Shown here piece after piece: positions 8,292 through 16,843 of a DNA stretch of 62,445 nucleotides. Position numbers and translations under genes: made by a program. The stretch comes from Anaerolineae bacterium (lineage in GTDB: Bacteria; Chloroflexota; Anaerolineae; Caldilineales; Caldilineaceae): contig JAUIHI010000037.1 of assembly GCA_030432295.1 (NCBI GenBank), positions 1 to 62,445 of the forward strand, written 5' to 3'. A model generated the notes under the pieces. That model worked only from the letters and a program-made list of their open reading frames with translations. It ran no database searches and had not been told where the DNA came from. Numbering within the stretch: the stretch's first letter is position 1; the number at the start of each line of letters is the position of its first letter.

Positions 8292-8308
8292 CCGAACCGA
8301 AGGTTCGG
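8292..8308 (+). other. Hairpin downstream of VR (DGR-type cruciform candidate)
   Basis: CCGAACC-GAA-GGTTCGG, a perfect 7-bp stem with a GAA loop, lies 33 bp after the stop codon and about 70 bp after the variable region. DGR target genes commonly have a short inverted repeat with a GNA-type loop just after the VR that helps mutagenic homing. It could alternatively be an ordinary intergenic repeat. Confidence 0.5.
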
Positions 8309-8437
8309 CCGCCCCGCAGGGGCGCTCTGGGGGGGTGTGGGGGGCGTAGCGCCCCCACGTCCTATTACCGCCGTAGGCGGTCGAATTTTTTCGCAGATTG
8401 GCTTGCGCGGCCCTGTAACGCAAGCTGTCAGCTTGCG
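8309..8437. repeat. Spacer with stacked palindromes
   Basis: Between the large receptor gene and the toxin-antitoxin pair are a G-rich tract (8320-8345), a hairpin around ACCGCCGTAGGCGGT (about 8369-8383) and a 9-bp perfect palindrome CGCAAGCTG-T-CAGCTTGCG (8419-8437). These look like dispersed intergenic repeats. No gene is supported. Confidence 0.5.
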
Positions 8438-8454
8438 CCACTTTCTGCTATACT
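8425..8454 (+). promoter_or_regulatory. Possible promoter of the toxin-antitoxin operon
   Basis: CTGTCA, an 18-bp spacer and TATACT lie about 60 bp before the antitoxin start. The -35 element is inside the palindrome at 8419-8437, which could therefore be the antitoxin operator. The -10 is good, the -35 is weak. Confidence 0.35.
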
Positions 8455-8514
8455 CATTCTGCTCCCATCCGATGGGGGTCAGGCGGCCCGGAATGGAAAA
8501 CGACGGAGGTTGCG

Positions 8515-8739
8515 ATGATTCAGATACCCGAAGCACAGGCTGTTGAAAATTTCCCGAAACTACTCCACGAAGCCATAAACGGTCAGGAAGTTGTAATTAT
8601 CGACAGTGACGGCAACGCCTTCAAGCTGATCGCGTTGACACGCATCCCCACTCCGTTGTTCGGCAGCGCCAAAGGTCAGGTATCGTTCGGGCCAGATTTC
8701 GATGAACCGATCGAAGGATTTGAGGAATATATGCCGTGA
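8515..8739 (+). CDS. Phd/YefM-type antitoxin
   Basis: A 74-residue protein matching the short antitoxins encoded before COG3744-type PIN toxins: an N-terminal MIQIPEAQAVENFPKLLHEAINGQ segment that forms the DNA-binding Phd fold, followed by VVIIDSDGNAFKLI and an acidic C-terminal tail that would wrap the toxin. GGAGG lies 5 bases before the ATG. It overlaps the toxin start by 4 bp (GTGA), so the pair is translationally coupled. As in related modules it probably represses its own operon. Confidence 0.8.
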   Translation: MIQIPEAQAVENFPKLLHEAINGQEVVIIDSDGNAFKLIALTRIPTPLFGSAKGQVSFGPDFDEPIEGFEEYMP

Positions 8740-9131
8740 AACTGTTGCTCGATACCCACGCATTTCTCTGGTTCATCGGCGGTGATCCCCAACTGAGTAC
8801 GTACGCCCGTCAATGCATCGAGGACCCCAGCAATCAACGCTACCTCAGCATTGCAAGCGTCTGGGAAATCACCATCAAGTCCAGTCTGGGGCGGCTGATC
8901 GTACCTACACCTCCGAGCCGACTGATAAACGATCACATCTGGTCGAATTCGATTGCATTGCTCGCCATCTCATCCGAACATCTGGATGGGGTACACGCGT
9001 TGCCCTATCATCACAAAGACCCCTTCGACCGTTTGATAATTGCGCAGGCCGTTCACGAAGGAATGACACTGGTCAGCAAAGACCAGGCGCTGGCTGCATA
9101 CAATCTGCCTGTGCTGTGGAATGCCGCCTGA
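8736..9131 (+). CDS. PIN domain ribonuclease toxin (VapC-like)
   Basis: A 131-residue PIN-domain protein starting with GTG. The family pattern is clear: LLLDTHAFLW at the N-terminus with the first metal-binding Asp (D6), SVWEI in the middle, and KDPFDRLIIAQA followed by LVSKD near the end, which supply the remaining acidic residues of the magnesium site. Such proteins cut RNA, often tRNA, when their antitoxin is degraded. It closes a two-gene operon right after the CHAT-NACHT receptor gene; whether the neighbourhood is functional or a defence-type cluster is open. Confidence 0.88.
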   Translation: MKLLLDTHAFLWFIGGDPQLSTYARQCIEDPSNQRYLSIASVWEITIKSSLGRLIVPTPPSRLINDHIWSNSIALLAISSEHLDGVHALPYHHKDPFDRLIIAQAVHEGMTLVSKDQALAAYNLPVLWNAA

Positions 9132-9411
9132 CCCAGCAGCGGGCCAACCCACCACCGCCCTGCCGACGCGCTGTGCATCTGTTCGTCGCCTCCTCTCCCC
9201 TTCACAAAACAGCTCCCCAGCCGGGAATACTCCTTTCGACAGGCCTCAGATGTCTTCTCGTGCTGCTCTCTTGCCAGCGCCTGTCCCCGCTTGAACCCAT
9301 TGACAGTCAAAAATAATCCACAGATCACACAGGTTTACACCGACAAAATCCGTGCAAATCCCTCCCATCCGTGACCATCCGTGTCCTTTTGCATTTCACG
9401 TCGAACATGAT
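9132..9411. other. Spacer with repeat words, no gene
   Basis: No gene is supported. The stretch 9305-9400 is built from words such as ATCCGTG and CACAGATCACACAGG that recur in other spacers (for example around 10340-10400 and 47130-47215), marking it as dispersed intergenic repeat material. Confidence 0.45.
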
Positions 9412-9440
9412 TTGCACAAGTTTTGCAAATGTATTATACT
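9412..9440 (+). promoter_or_regulatory. Sigma-70-type promoter of the first ABC exporter operon
   Basis: TTGCAC, a 17-bp spacer and TATACT, located 47 bp before the ATPase start codon. Both hexamers match the housekeeping consensus in five of six positions (TTGACA, TATAAT) and the spacing is ideal. Confidence 0.65.
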
Positions 9441-9486
9441 GAAAACATAGACAAGCACAGCACGACGTTCTCGAAGGAGAAACCCG

Positions 9487-10329
9487 ATGTTCCAGAATCT
9501 ATTCGCACGCAAAGCACAGAACCCGAAGGCAAACCAGCCCGCCCCCCACCTCATCGACCTGAACGATGTGGTCAAGAGCTACGCCACCGCGGCGGGGGAT
9601 TTCCTGGCCCTGAAGAATGTGAGCCTGCAAGTGGACGGCGGCGAGTTTGTGGCCGTCATCGGCAAGTCGGGCAGCGGCAAATCGACCCTCTCCAATATGA
9701 TTACGGGTATCGACCGCCCCAGCAGCGGCGCGGTGACTGTCAACGGCACCTCCGTGGACCGAATGAGCGAAGGGCAGATCGCCCGCTGGCGGGGACTCTC
9801 CGTCGGGGTGGTCTTCCAGTTCTTCCAACTGCTGCCCACCCTCACCGTCCTGGAAAATGTGATGCTGCCTATGGATTTCTGCAACGTCTACAGCGGTCGC
9901 GAGCGGCGGGAGCGGGCCATCCATCTGCTGGAACAGGTGGATATGGCCGAGCAGATGGACAAACTGCCCACGGCCATCTCCGGCGGCCAGCAGCAGCGGG
10001 TGGCGATTGCCCGCTCCCTGGCCACGGACCCGCCGATTGTGGTGGCCGACGAACCGACCGGCAATCTGGATTCCCGCACCGCCGACGCCATCTTCAGCCT
10101 CTTCGAGGGGCTGGTGGACGGGGGCAAGACGATTCTGATGGTCACCCACGACGACGACCTGGCCGAGCGGGTCACCCGCACAGTGACGATTGCCGACGGG
10201 CGCATTGTGGACGACGTGCGCAGTGGGCGGCGTGTCCAGTCGGTGGCCCAGCCTGTCCGGGAGCAGACGGTCATCCGGCCCATTCCCGTCTTGCAGCCCA
10301 ATGGCGTGGGGGCCTATGCAGTGTCTTAG
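9487..10329 (+). CDS. ABC transporter ATP-binding protein (MacB/LolD type)
   Basis: A 280-residue cytoplasmic ATPase that would drive the adjacent FtsX-type permease. Walker [10 protein letters not shown] (residues 59-67), Q-loop region [19 protein letters not shown], signature [14 protein letters not shown] (about 165-178), Walker [12 protein letters not shown] and H-loop VTHDDD are all present. The [14 protein letters not shown] segment is typical of the MacB/LolD/FtsE group rather than importers. There are about 20 extra residues before the domain and a 40-residue tail. GAAGGAG precedes the ATG by 7 bases. First gene of a three-gene exporter operon. Confidence 0.93.
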   Translation: MFQNLFARKAQNPKANQPAPHLIDLNDVVKSYATAAGDFLALKNVSLQVDGGEFVAVIGKSGSGKSTLSNMITGIDRPSSGAVTVNGTSVDRMSEGQIARWRGLSVGVVFQFFQLLPTLTVLENVMLPMDFCNVYSGRERRERAIHLLEQVDMAEQMDKLPTAISGGQQQRVAIARSLATDPPIVVADEPTGNLDSRTADAIFSLFEGLVDGGKTILMVTHDDDLAERVTRTVTIADGRIVDDVRSGRRVQSVAQPVREQTVIRPIPVLQPNGVGAYAVS

Positions 10330-10404
10330 TTTGTATACACGGATAGAAAAGAACACAGATAGGACTTAAAGCTATCCGTGTTTCTTCCCATCCGTGTATA
10401 CAAA
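10330..10404 (+). repeat. Intergenic palindrome (TTTGTATACACGGAT family)
   Basis: Outer arms of 15 bp (10330-10344 and 10390-10404) are perfect complements, with an imperfect inner pair. It starts one base after the ATPase stop codon and may attenuate or stabilise the operon mRNA. The same words occur at 47150-47215 and 61785-61800. Confidence 0.6.
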
Positions 10405-10481
10405 AAATTCCTGCGACCTCTCGCACCCGAAACGTAATTTTGCCGGTCAGGTACTACTGAAAGCACTACAAAGAGGGACTT

Positions 10482-12926
10482 ATGATTAGCCCACGCTGGC
10501 GCAAAGTGTTGCGCGATTTATCCTCCAACCGAACACGGACACTGCTGGTCATCGCTTCGATTGCCGTGGGTATCTTTGCGGTGGGCACAGTCCAGCAGTT
10601 GCAGGCGGTGATTCTCAGCGAGTTGCAGGCCGTCTACGACCGCAGCAACGCGGCCCAGGCCACGATTTTTGCTGGCAATCTGGACAGCAACCTGCTGGAG
10701 AGCGTGCGCAAGATGCCCGAAGTGGCCGCGGCTGAGGGGCGCAATTCCCTGGGCGTCTCGGTGGAGACCGCGCCCGGCGTCTGGCAGAGCCTGAACGTCA
10801 CCGCCATCGAGGATTTCCAGACCAATGCCATCAATCTGATCGAACCGCTCTACGAAAGCCGCCGCCACCCGGACTTCGGCGCGACAGCCACAGCCTGGCC
10901 GGTCAAGGACGAGATTGTGCTGGAACGCAGCGCGCTCGATTCTTCCAGCGCCCTGCCCGCGGACCTGCGCCTGGGCGACACTCTCAATCTGGAGACGGAA
11001 GAGGGCAAGGCCCGCAGCGTGCGGGTCAGCGGCCTGGTCTACGACGCCAACGCCTTCCCCACCACCTTTACCAGCAGCGCCAGCGGCTATGTGGATTTCG
11101 ACACTTTTGAGCGGCTGAGGGGCAGCCGCACCTTTTCCCAACTCAATCTGCGCTTCAACGGCACGCCCGAACAATTGATGGATTTAGAGTACATCACCGG
11201 GCTGGCCGACGGGGTGGGCGACAAAATTGAGAAGAGCGGGCGCACAGTCCAGCGCATTCAGGTCCCCGAACCGGGCGAGCTGCTCTTCCAGAGCATTTTC
11301 GATTCCCTGGCCCTGCTCCTGACACCTCTGGGATTGCTGGCCCTGCTGCTCAGCGGCTTTCTGGTCGTCAACACCATTTCGGCGCTGATGGCCCAGCAGG
11401 TGCGCCAGATCGGTGTGATGAAGTCCATCGGCGCCCAGCGGGGGCAGATCGTCTGGATGTATCTGGGCACAATCTTCTTTCTCAGCCTGCTGGCCCTGGC
11501 CGTGGCGATTCCGGTGACGACGCTGGTGGCGGGCGGAATCCTCCAGTTCCTGGGCATCTTTATCAATGTGGACTTCCCGGCCTTTGCCCTGCCCGTCAAT
11601 GTGCTGCTGATTCAGATCGGCGTGGGGGTGATTGTGCCCCTGCTGGCTGCGCTCTTTCCCATCTACCGGGGCACAGGCGTCACCGTGCGCGAGGCCATCT
11701 CCGACTACGGCGTGGGCAACGGCGGCGAAGATTGGCTGGGCCGTACGCTGGCCCGTATCCGTCTGCTGGGCCGCCCCTTGCAGATTTCCCTGCGCAACAC
11801 CTTCCGTCGCCGTGCCCGGCTGGTGGTGACGCTGATTATGCTGGTGCTGGGCGGGATGATCTTTATGACTGTGGGCAGCGTGCGGGCATCCCTGGCCGGT
11901 CTGATCGAGCAGGGGCTGGCCTACAACCAGTTTGACATTCAGATTCAGTTCGAGCGCTCCTACCGCACCGCGCAGATCGAGCAGGCCGTGCGCACGGTCT
12001 CGGCGGTGGAGGGGGTGGAGAGCTGGCAGTCGGGTCTCGTCACCCGCATCCGCCCCGACGGCACAGAGAGCAACCCGCTGACCGTCTTTGCCCTGCCTGC
12101 CGAGAGTGCGATGGTCCAGCCGGCCCTGGCCGAAGGGCGCTGGCTCCTGGCCGGGGACGAGAACGCGATTGTCGTCAGCCAGAATGTGCTCAACACCGAT
12201 GACGACATTACTGTCGGCAGCCAGATTGTGCTGGACGCGTCGGGCAAAGAGGGACTGTGGACCGTCGTGGGCATTGTTCAGTCTCTCTCCGGCCCGCCCA
12301 ACCAGATTCCCGTCTACGTCAACCTGCCCTACTATGCCCGCTATACCGACAGTGTGGGCCAGGGGGACAGCGTGCAGGTTACGGTCGACCGGGCCGCCTT
12401 TGCCAGCCTGGATGAGGCAGTGCAAACCCTGGAAACGACGCTGGAAGCGTCTGGGCTGCGGGTGGCTTCCACCTTTACCGTCGATATTATCCGACAGATT
12501 TCCGGCGGCTTTTTCGACATTATCATCTACCTGCTCTCCGGCATGGGTGTGCTGATTGCTACCGTCGGTGCGCTGGGGCTGATGGGCACCATGAGTACGA
12601 ATGTGTTGGAACGGACACGGGAGATCGGCGTCATGCGCGCCATCGGTGCCTCCGACGGCGCGGTGCAGTCGATTGTGATTGTGGAAGGCGTCATCATCGG
12701 CCTGATCAGTTGGCTGATCGGTGCGGCCCTGGCTTTCCCGATGGGTGCGCTGCTGAGCAGTGCGGTGGGGCAAGCCCTTTTCAGCCGTGGCCTGCCCTAC
12801 ACCTTTTCATCCGGCGGTGTTATCGCCTGGTTTGTGATTGTGGCCGTGCTGGCCGGTTTCGCCAGCTTCCTCCCCGCCTGGAACGCCTCGCGGCTGACCG
12901 TGCGGGAGGTGTTGGCGTATGAATAA
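10482..12926 (+). CDS. ABC transporter permease, duplicated FtsX type
   Basis: An 814-residue membrane protein with two FtsX/MacB core units. An N-terminal helix (about 18-40) and a periplasm-side domain (MacB_PCD-like) are followed by helices around residues 268-400, then a second N-terminal-type helix near 450, a second extracytoplasmic domain and final helices around 680-805. The repeated hallmark QIGVMKSIGAQRGQI (first half) and EIGVMRAIGASDGAV (second half) sits in the cytoplasmic coupling loop of each unit. Such double permeases act as exporters or mechanotransmitters, pairing with the upstream ATPase and the downstream adaptor. AGAGGG lies just before the ATG. Confidence 0.92.
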   Translation: MISPRWRKVLRDLSSNRTRTLLVIASIAVGIFAVGTVQQLQAVILSELQAVYDRSNAAQATIFAGNLDSNLLESVRKMPEVAAAEGRNSLGVSVETAPGVWQSLNVTAIEDFQTNAINLIEPLYESRRHPDFGATATAWPVKDEIVLERSALDSSSALPADLRLGDTLNLETEEGKARSVRVSGLVYDANAFPTTFTSSASGYVDFDTFERLRGSRTFSQLNLRFNGTPEQLMDLEYITGLADGVGDKIEKSGRTVQRIQVPEPGELLFQSIFDSLALLLTPLGLLALLLSGFLVVNTISALMAQQVRQIGVMKSIGAQRGQIVWMYLGTIFFLSLLALAVAIPVTTLVAGGILQFLGIFINVDFPAFALPVNVLLIQIGVGVIVPLLAALFPIYRGTGVTVREAISDYGVGNGGEDWLGRTLARIRLLGRPLQISLRNTFRRRARLVVTLIMLVLGGMIFMTVGSVRASLAGLIEQGLAYNQFDIQIQFERSYRTAQIEQAVRTVSAVEGVESWQSGLVTRIRPDGTESNPLTVFALPAESAMVQPALAEGRWLLAGDENAIVVSQNVLNTDDDITVGSQIVLDASGKEGLWTVVGIVQSLSGPPNQIPVYVNLPYYARYTDSVGQGDSVQVTVDRAAFASLDEAVQTLETTLEASGLRVASTFTVDIIRQISGGFFDIIIYLLSGMGVLIATVGALGLMGTMSTNVLERTREIGVMRAIGASDGAVQSIVIVEGVIIGLISWLIGAALAFPMGALLSSAVGQALFSRGLPYTFSSGGVIAWFVIVAVLAGFASFLPAWNASRLTVREVLAYE

Positions 12927-12944
12927 AGTGAAACTTGACCAGTG

Positions 12945-13070
12945 AGCGCTGATTGAGTGCCGAGTCTTCGAGGCGTATCGAAATCAAGCGAACGGGTATG
13001 CACGTCTGAGCGTTCTACCCGCTGGGTTTCGATACGGCTGGAAAAAGCCCCAGCCTACTCAATCGGCGCT
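12945..13070 (+). repeat. Dispersed 126-bp inverted-repeat element, copy 1 (family A)
   Basis: Ends are near-complementary (AGCGCTGATTGAGT... and ...ACTCAATCGGCGCT) and the inside holds a second inverted pair, GGCGTATCGAAA and TTTCGATACGGC. Two further copies lie at 31784-31910 (same orientation) and 56726-56854 (opposite). No coding capacity. It resembles a MITE or a large REP-type element. Confidence 0.75.
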
Positions 13071-13135
13071 AGTCCTGAGTTATCCCAAAATCTGCGTAAT
13101 CTGCGTTCCTATATTTTCTTGAAAGGATCGGACCT

Positions 13136-14428
13136 ATGAAAAAGCTTATTCTCCTACTCGTCGTGGCAAGTGTGGCGCTGGTCGGTTTTGTCTTTGCCCG
13201 TGACCAGTTCCCCCAGAACAGCGAAGCGGACGCGACCGCACAGGCTGAAGCTGCTGCGCCCATTCTGCCCGCTATCAAAGCAGGCAACAGCACAATTGTA
13301 GAAGCCCGTGTCGTCCCCAACCGGGAGGCCGGGCTGAGTATGGCCGCCAGCGGTCTGGTGACGGAAGTATTCATCGCCAACGGGGACCGGGTGGAGGCGG
13401 GCGATCCGCTGATTCAGTTGAGCAATGCCCGCCAGGCCGCGGCGGTGGCCCAGGCCGAAGCCAACCTGCGCAATGCAGAGCTGCGGGTGGCTGAATTGCA
13501 GGCCCCGGCTCGCGCCGAGGAGATCGCCCGTTATCAGGCCTCCATCACTCTGGCCCAGGCTGGCTTGCAGCAGGTGTTGGACGGTGCGGCCAACGGCGAA
13601 GTCGTAGCCGCCCGCAGCCGTCTGGCCAGCGCAGACGCGGCCCGTCGCGAGGCCCAGGCCGCCTATGACAGGGTGAGCTGGCGCAATGACATCGGCGCGC
13701 TGCCCCAGTCCTCCGCCCTGGAGCAGGCCACCAACGATTATGTGGCTGCCGAAGCCCAGTTGAACGACCTGCTGGTCGGCCCCCGCCGTGCAGATGTGGT
13801 GCGTGCCCAGGCCGAGATCGCCTCTGCCCAGGCCGAGTTGGACCTCTTCCTGGCTGGCACCCAGAGCGAGACGATTGCCGCGGCCGAGGCCAATGTGGCC
13901 GCGGCCCAGGCCGTGCTGATGGATGCCCAGGCCGCCCTGGCCGAGACGACGCTGCGTGCGCCCTTCGCCGGGACCATCGCCGCGGTGGATGTGGAAGTGG
14001 GCGAGCAGGTGTCGCCCGGCTTGGCCGTCATCCACCTGGCCGACCTGAACACCTGGCGGATCGAGACCGCGGATCTGAGCGAACTGAATGTGGTAGCTGT
14101 GCAGGCCGGGGACAAAGTGGAAATCAGCTTTGACGCCCTGCCCGATGTGGCCCTGGCAGGTCGGGTGAAGCACATCCAGCCCATCGGTGAGAATGTGCAG
14201 GGGGACATCACCTACACTGTGCTGGTGGAACTGGCCGAGCAGGAGGCTCGTCTGCGCTGGAATATGACGGCCCAGACGACGATTACCCCGGACGAGATCG
14301 GGCGGGCCGCGGCCATCTCCGGCGCAGAGGTCCCCGCGGGGATGAGTGTGGCCGACGCGCTGAAGGCGAAGATCAGCGCGGCCCGGGCAGATCAGGCCCA
14401 GACAGCGGTGGAGTTGGCCGGACAGTAG
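13136..14428 (+). CDS. HlyD/MacA-type membrane fusion (adaptor) protein
   Basis: A 430-residue secreted or membrane-anchored adaptor. An N-terminal signal/anchor helix (residues 3-22) is followed by half of a lipoyl domain (LVTEVFIANGDRVEAGDPLIQL), a long Ala/Glu/Gln-rich coiled-coil hairpin (about 95-265), the second lipoyl half (LRAPFAGTIAAVDVEVGEQV) and a beta-barrel domain (DKVEISFDALPDVALAGRV). It would link the upstream permease to its substrate or to the envelope. In a diderm it would contact TolC; no outer-membrane channel gene is present here. The operon ends at the hairpin at 14485. Confidence 0.9.
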   Translation: MKKLILLLVVASVALVGFVFARDQFPQNSEADATAQAEAAAPILPAIKAGNSTIVEARVVPNREAGLSMAASGLVTEVFIANGDRVEAGDPLIQLSNARQAAAVAQAEANLRNAELRVAELQAPARAEEIARYQASITLAQAGLQQVLDGAANGEVVAARSRLASADAARREAQAAYDRVSWRNDIGALPQSSALEQATNDYVAAEAQLNDLLVGPRRADVVRAQAEIASAQAELDLFLAGTQSETIAAAEANVAAAQAVLMDAQAALAETTLRAPFAGTIAAVDVEVGEQVSPGLAVIHLADLNTWRIETADLSELNVVAVQAGDKVEISFDALPDVALAGRVKHIQPIGENVQGDITYTVLVELAEQEARLRWNMTAQTTITPDEIGRAAAISGAEVPAGMSVADALKAKISAARADQAQTAVELAGQ

Positions 14429-14484
14429 GGCTTATCCGCCCGCCAATTGAAATATTCTTTCTGACTACGCAGAGAGAATCCCAG

Positions 14485-14517
14485 AGGAGTTCGACTTTTC
14501 AAAGAAGTCGAACTCCT
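14485..14517 (+). terminator. Hairpin of the AGTTCGACTT family, likely terminator (F1)
   Basis: A 13-bp perfect stem with a 7-base loop, located 57 bp after the adaptor stop and followed by TTTG. The arm sequence (AGGAGTTCGACTT) is shared with hairpins at 22342, 22514 and 43435, so this is a dispersed hairpin that doubles as a terminator. Confidence 0.6.
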
Positions 14518-14704
14518 TTGCTATTGGACAGCCTATGCCAGGGGCGCACAAATAATTGGCACACACAATTGTTAGAAATCTGTTATACTTATTGGCGGGG
14601 CTAGATGCACAAAAGCCGCCAAACATCGGAGCCGCTTCGATTACGAATTCGGGTATACTTTATTCTCCGATAACACGCTTACAGAGATTCATCCAGGTAT
14701 TTCT
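14518..14704. other. Spacer before the histidine kinase gene
   Basis: No gene seen. Two TATACT words (near 14583-14590 and 14651-14660) could be -10 elements for the kinase gene, but neither has a clear -35. Confidence 0.3.
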
Positions 14705-16732
14705 ATGGTATCCGCTTTGCTTCCCAAGGGGCTGACACGCCAGCTCGCTATTATTCTGATCCTCGTCGCACTGGCAGGTATCGTCGGTGTCAGCTTGGCT
14801 GCCTGGCAGGCAGAACGGCTGGTGCTGGAGGCCCAGGTCAATAAAAACCTGATGATTGCGGCCAACTTAAAGAGCGAGCGGCTGCACAATTGGTTGGCTG
14901 AACGCCAGGCCGATGCTCGATTGCTCGCGGTGAATCGGATAAACCAGGAGCATTTCACCAAACTTTTTGATGACCGCATAAATTTGCAACGCAAGCGGGA
15001 GTTTGCCGTTCTTTTGCGAGACAACCTGGCCGGGCTACAAAATTCCCGCAGGGGGTATATGGAAATCTCGATGACCGACAGCGAAGGAATTGTCGTCATC
15101 GGGACAAATTTTGAACGGGTGGACAAGCCCGCATTGCCTGCTGATATAAGCGCGCAGATGGTTCCTTCGATTGACGGCAGCTTTTTTTACGACATCTTTC
15201 TCCATCCCGACACCGGGAACCCAGTGATGGCCTTCGGCCACGATATTCGGGCCATCGATCTGGAAACACACAGGCCAACCGACAGAAGTATCGGCTCGGT
15301 GCTTATGCTTGTGGAAATGCAGGATACGGTCTACAGTTTTCTGGGGGCGATTCCGGAACTGGGAGATTCTGCCGAAGCCCTGCTGGTACGCCCCACCGAG
15401 AATGGGGTGCTCTATCTCAGCCGATTGCGTTTTTTGGACAACGCACCGCTCAAGCTCACCGCGGGTCTGGCCTCTCCAGTTGCCGAAGCCGCCCACCGTG
15501 CAAAAATGGGCGAGGCCAGCGCCTTTCATTCGCTAGATTATGCCGACCAGCCGATAATCGCCGCCTATCGCCAGATCGAACCTGCCGGTTGGGGATTGGT
15601 CATCAAGCAGTCCGAGGCGGAAGCCTTTGCGCCCATCTATGACCTGGCCCGTCGCATTTTCCTGTCGACTGTCCTGGTTTTGCTTGGGGCTATGCTGCTT
15701 GCCATCTTCCTGGCCCGTACATTGACCCGGCCCATCGGTGCGCTGGTCACTGCCACCCAATCCATTGCCGGGGGCAATCTGGGCGTCTCGCTGCACGAAA
15801 CCCGCACCGATGAACTGGGCGCGCTCTCGGCCTCGTTTCAGCAGATGGTGAAGGCCCTGCAAGAACGGGGCAAAGAGACCCAATACCTGACCGATATGCT
15901 CCAGCGGCACGCGGACGAATTGGAGGCAGCCTATTCGGACCTGCGGCGCTCGGATCAACTAAAAGATGCTTTCATCCGCAACATTACCCACGAACTGCGC
16001 ACACCCATCGCCATCCTCTCCGGCTTTACCGAGTTGCTGATGGACGATGTAGATGAGTTCACCCCAGAACAGCGAGAGATGCTGGAAGCGCTCTCCAGCC
16101 AGAGCCAGCAGGTCACCCAGCTAGTCAGCGATGTGGTTGCGCTCCACAATATAGCCGCAGATAGCAACGAACGCCGCCCCCTGCGTATGGTGGACATTGC
16201 CCGGGCCGGCCTGGAAGCCTATCGCCATCGGGCCAAAAGCAAGCAGACCAAAGGCGTCTATCAATTTGAGTTTTATTGCAGCGACCAGGAGATCGAAGTC
16301 TTTGTCCATCCCGGCCAGATCACCCGGGCGTTCGACTGCCTGCTGAACAACGCCTTCAAATTCAGCCCATCCGGTGGAGTGATCAGTGTCCAGCTTCGGC
16401 ACATCGAAAAAATCGACGAGGACGGTCAACGGGCAGACTGGCAGATAGTATCTGTGGCAGACGAGGGCATCGGGATCGATGAGGATGACCTGCCCCACAT
16501 TTGGGAACGTTTCTTCCAGGCCGACTACGGGCAGACCCGCCGCTTTGGGGGCACGGGGCTGGGGCTGGCATTGGTCAAAGAAGTGGTGGAAGCCCACGGC
16601 GGCCAGGTCTGGATTGACAGCCTGCAGGGCGAAGGCACGACAGTTTCCTTCTCCCTGCCCGTCTACCGCATTCGAGAACCGATTGCCCTAAACATCAAAG
16701 CCCTTTCCCCGGTCCAGGCCTATCACGACTGA
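14705..16732 (+). CDS. Membrane sensor histidine kinase
   Basis: A 675-residue sensor. A first transmembrane helix (about 10-32) and a second (about 317-341) bracket a large extracytoplasmic sensor region of Cache type. A HAMP linker follows (about 342-395), then HisKA with phospho-acceptor H429 in THELRTP, and a HATPase domain with the N box NNAFKFSPSGG, G1 box DEGIGI, F box HIWERFF and G2 box GGTGLGLALVKEV. It would autophosphorylate in response to an outside ligand. No response regulator gene is adjacent, so its partner lies elsewhere. The start has no strong Shine-Dalgarno but gives a correct first membrane helix. Confidence 0.92.
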   Translation: MVSALLPKGLTRQLAIILILVALAGIVGVSLAAWQAERLVLEAQVNKNLMIAANLKSERLHNWLAERQADARLLAVNRINQEHFTKLFDDRINLQRKREFAVLLRDNLAGLQNSRRGYMEISMTDSEGIVVIGTNFERVDKPALPADISAQMVPSIDGSFFYDIFLHPDTGNPVMAFGHDIRAIDLETHRPTDRSIGSVLMLVEMQDTVYSFLGAIPELGDSAEALLVRPTENGVLYLSRLRFLDNAPLKLTAGLASPVAEAAHRAKMGEASAFHSLDYADQPIIAAYRQIEPAGWGLVIKQSEAEAFAPIYDLARRIFLSTVLVLLGAMLLAIFLARTLTRPIGALVTATQSIAGGNLGVSLHETRTDELGALSASFQQMVKALQERGKETQYLTDMLQRHADELEAAYSDLRRSDQLKDAFIRNITHELRTPIAILSGFTELLMDDVDEFTPEQREMLEALSSQSQQVTQLVSDVVALHNIAADSNERRPLRMVDIARAGLEAYRHRAKSKQTKGVYQFEFYCSDQEIEVFVHPGQITRAFDCLLNNAFKFSPSGGVISVQLRHIEKIDEDGQRADWQIVSVADEGIGIDEDDLPHIWERFFQADYGQTRRFGGTGLGLALVKEVVEAHGGQVWIDSLQGEGTTVSFSLPVYRIREPIALNIKALSPVQAYHD

Positions 16733-16843
16733 TCGCCTCTCTCTGCGCCCGCTTTCCTGCGCCATAGGGTAGAGGTCACAAAAACAGCGCCGGGGACTTT
16801 GTCCGGGCGCTTCGTTCTTTGCAGTAGCCATCAGGAGAATCCT

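Noticed and set aside
11184-12773. 529-codon open frame opposite the first exporter permease
   Set aside because: Rich in His, Gln and Asp as expected from reversed membrane-protein codons. No start signal, no family.
14705-16732. Two-component pair at the histidine kinase
   Set aside because: No receiver-domain gene lies on either side.
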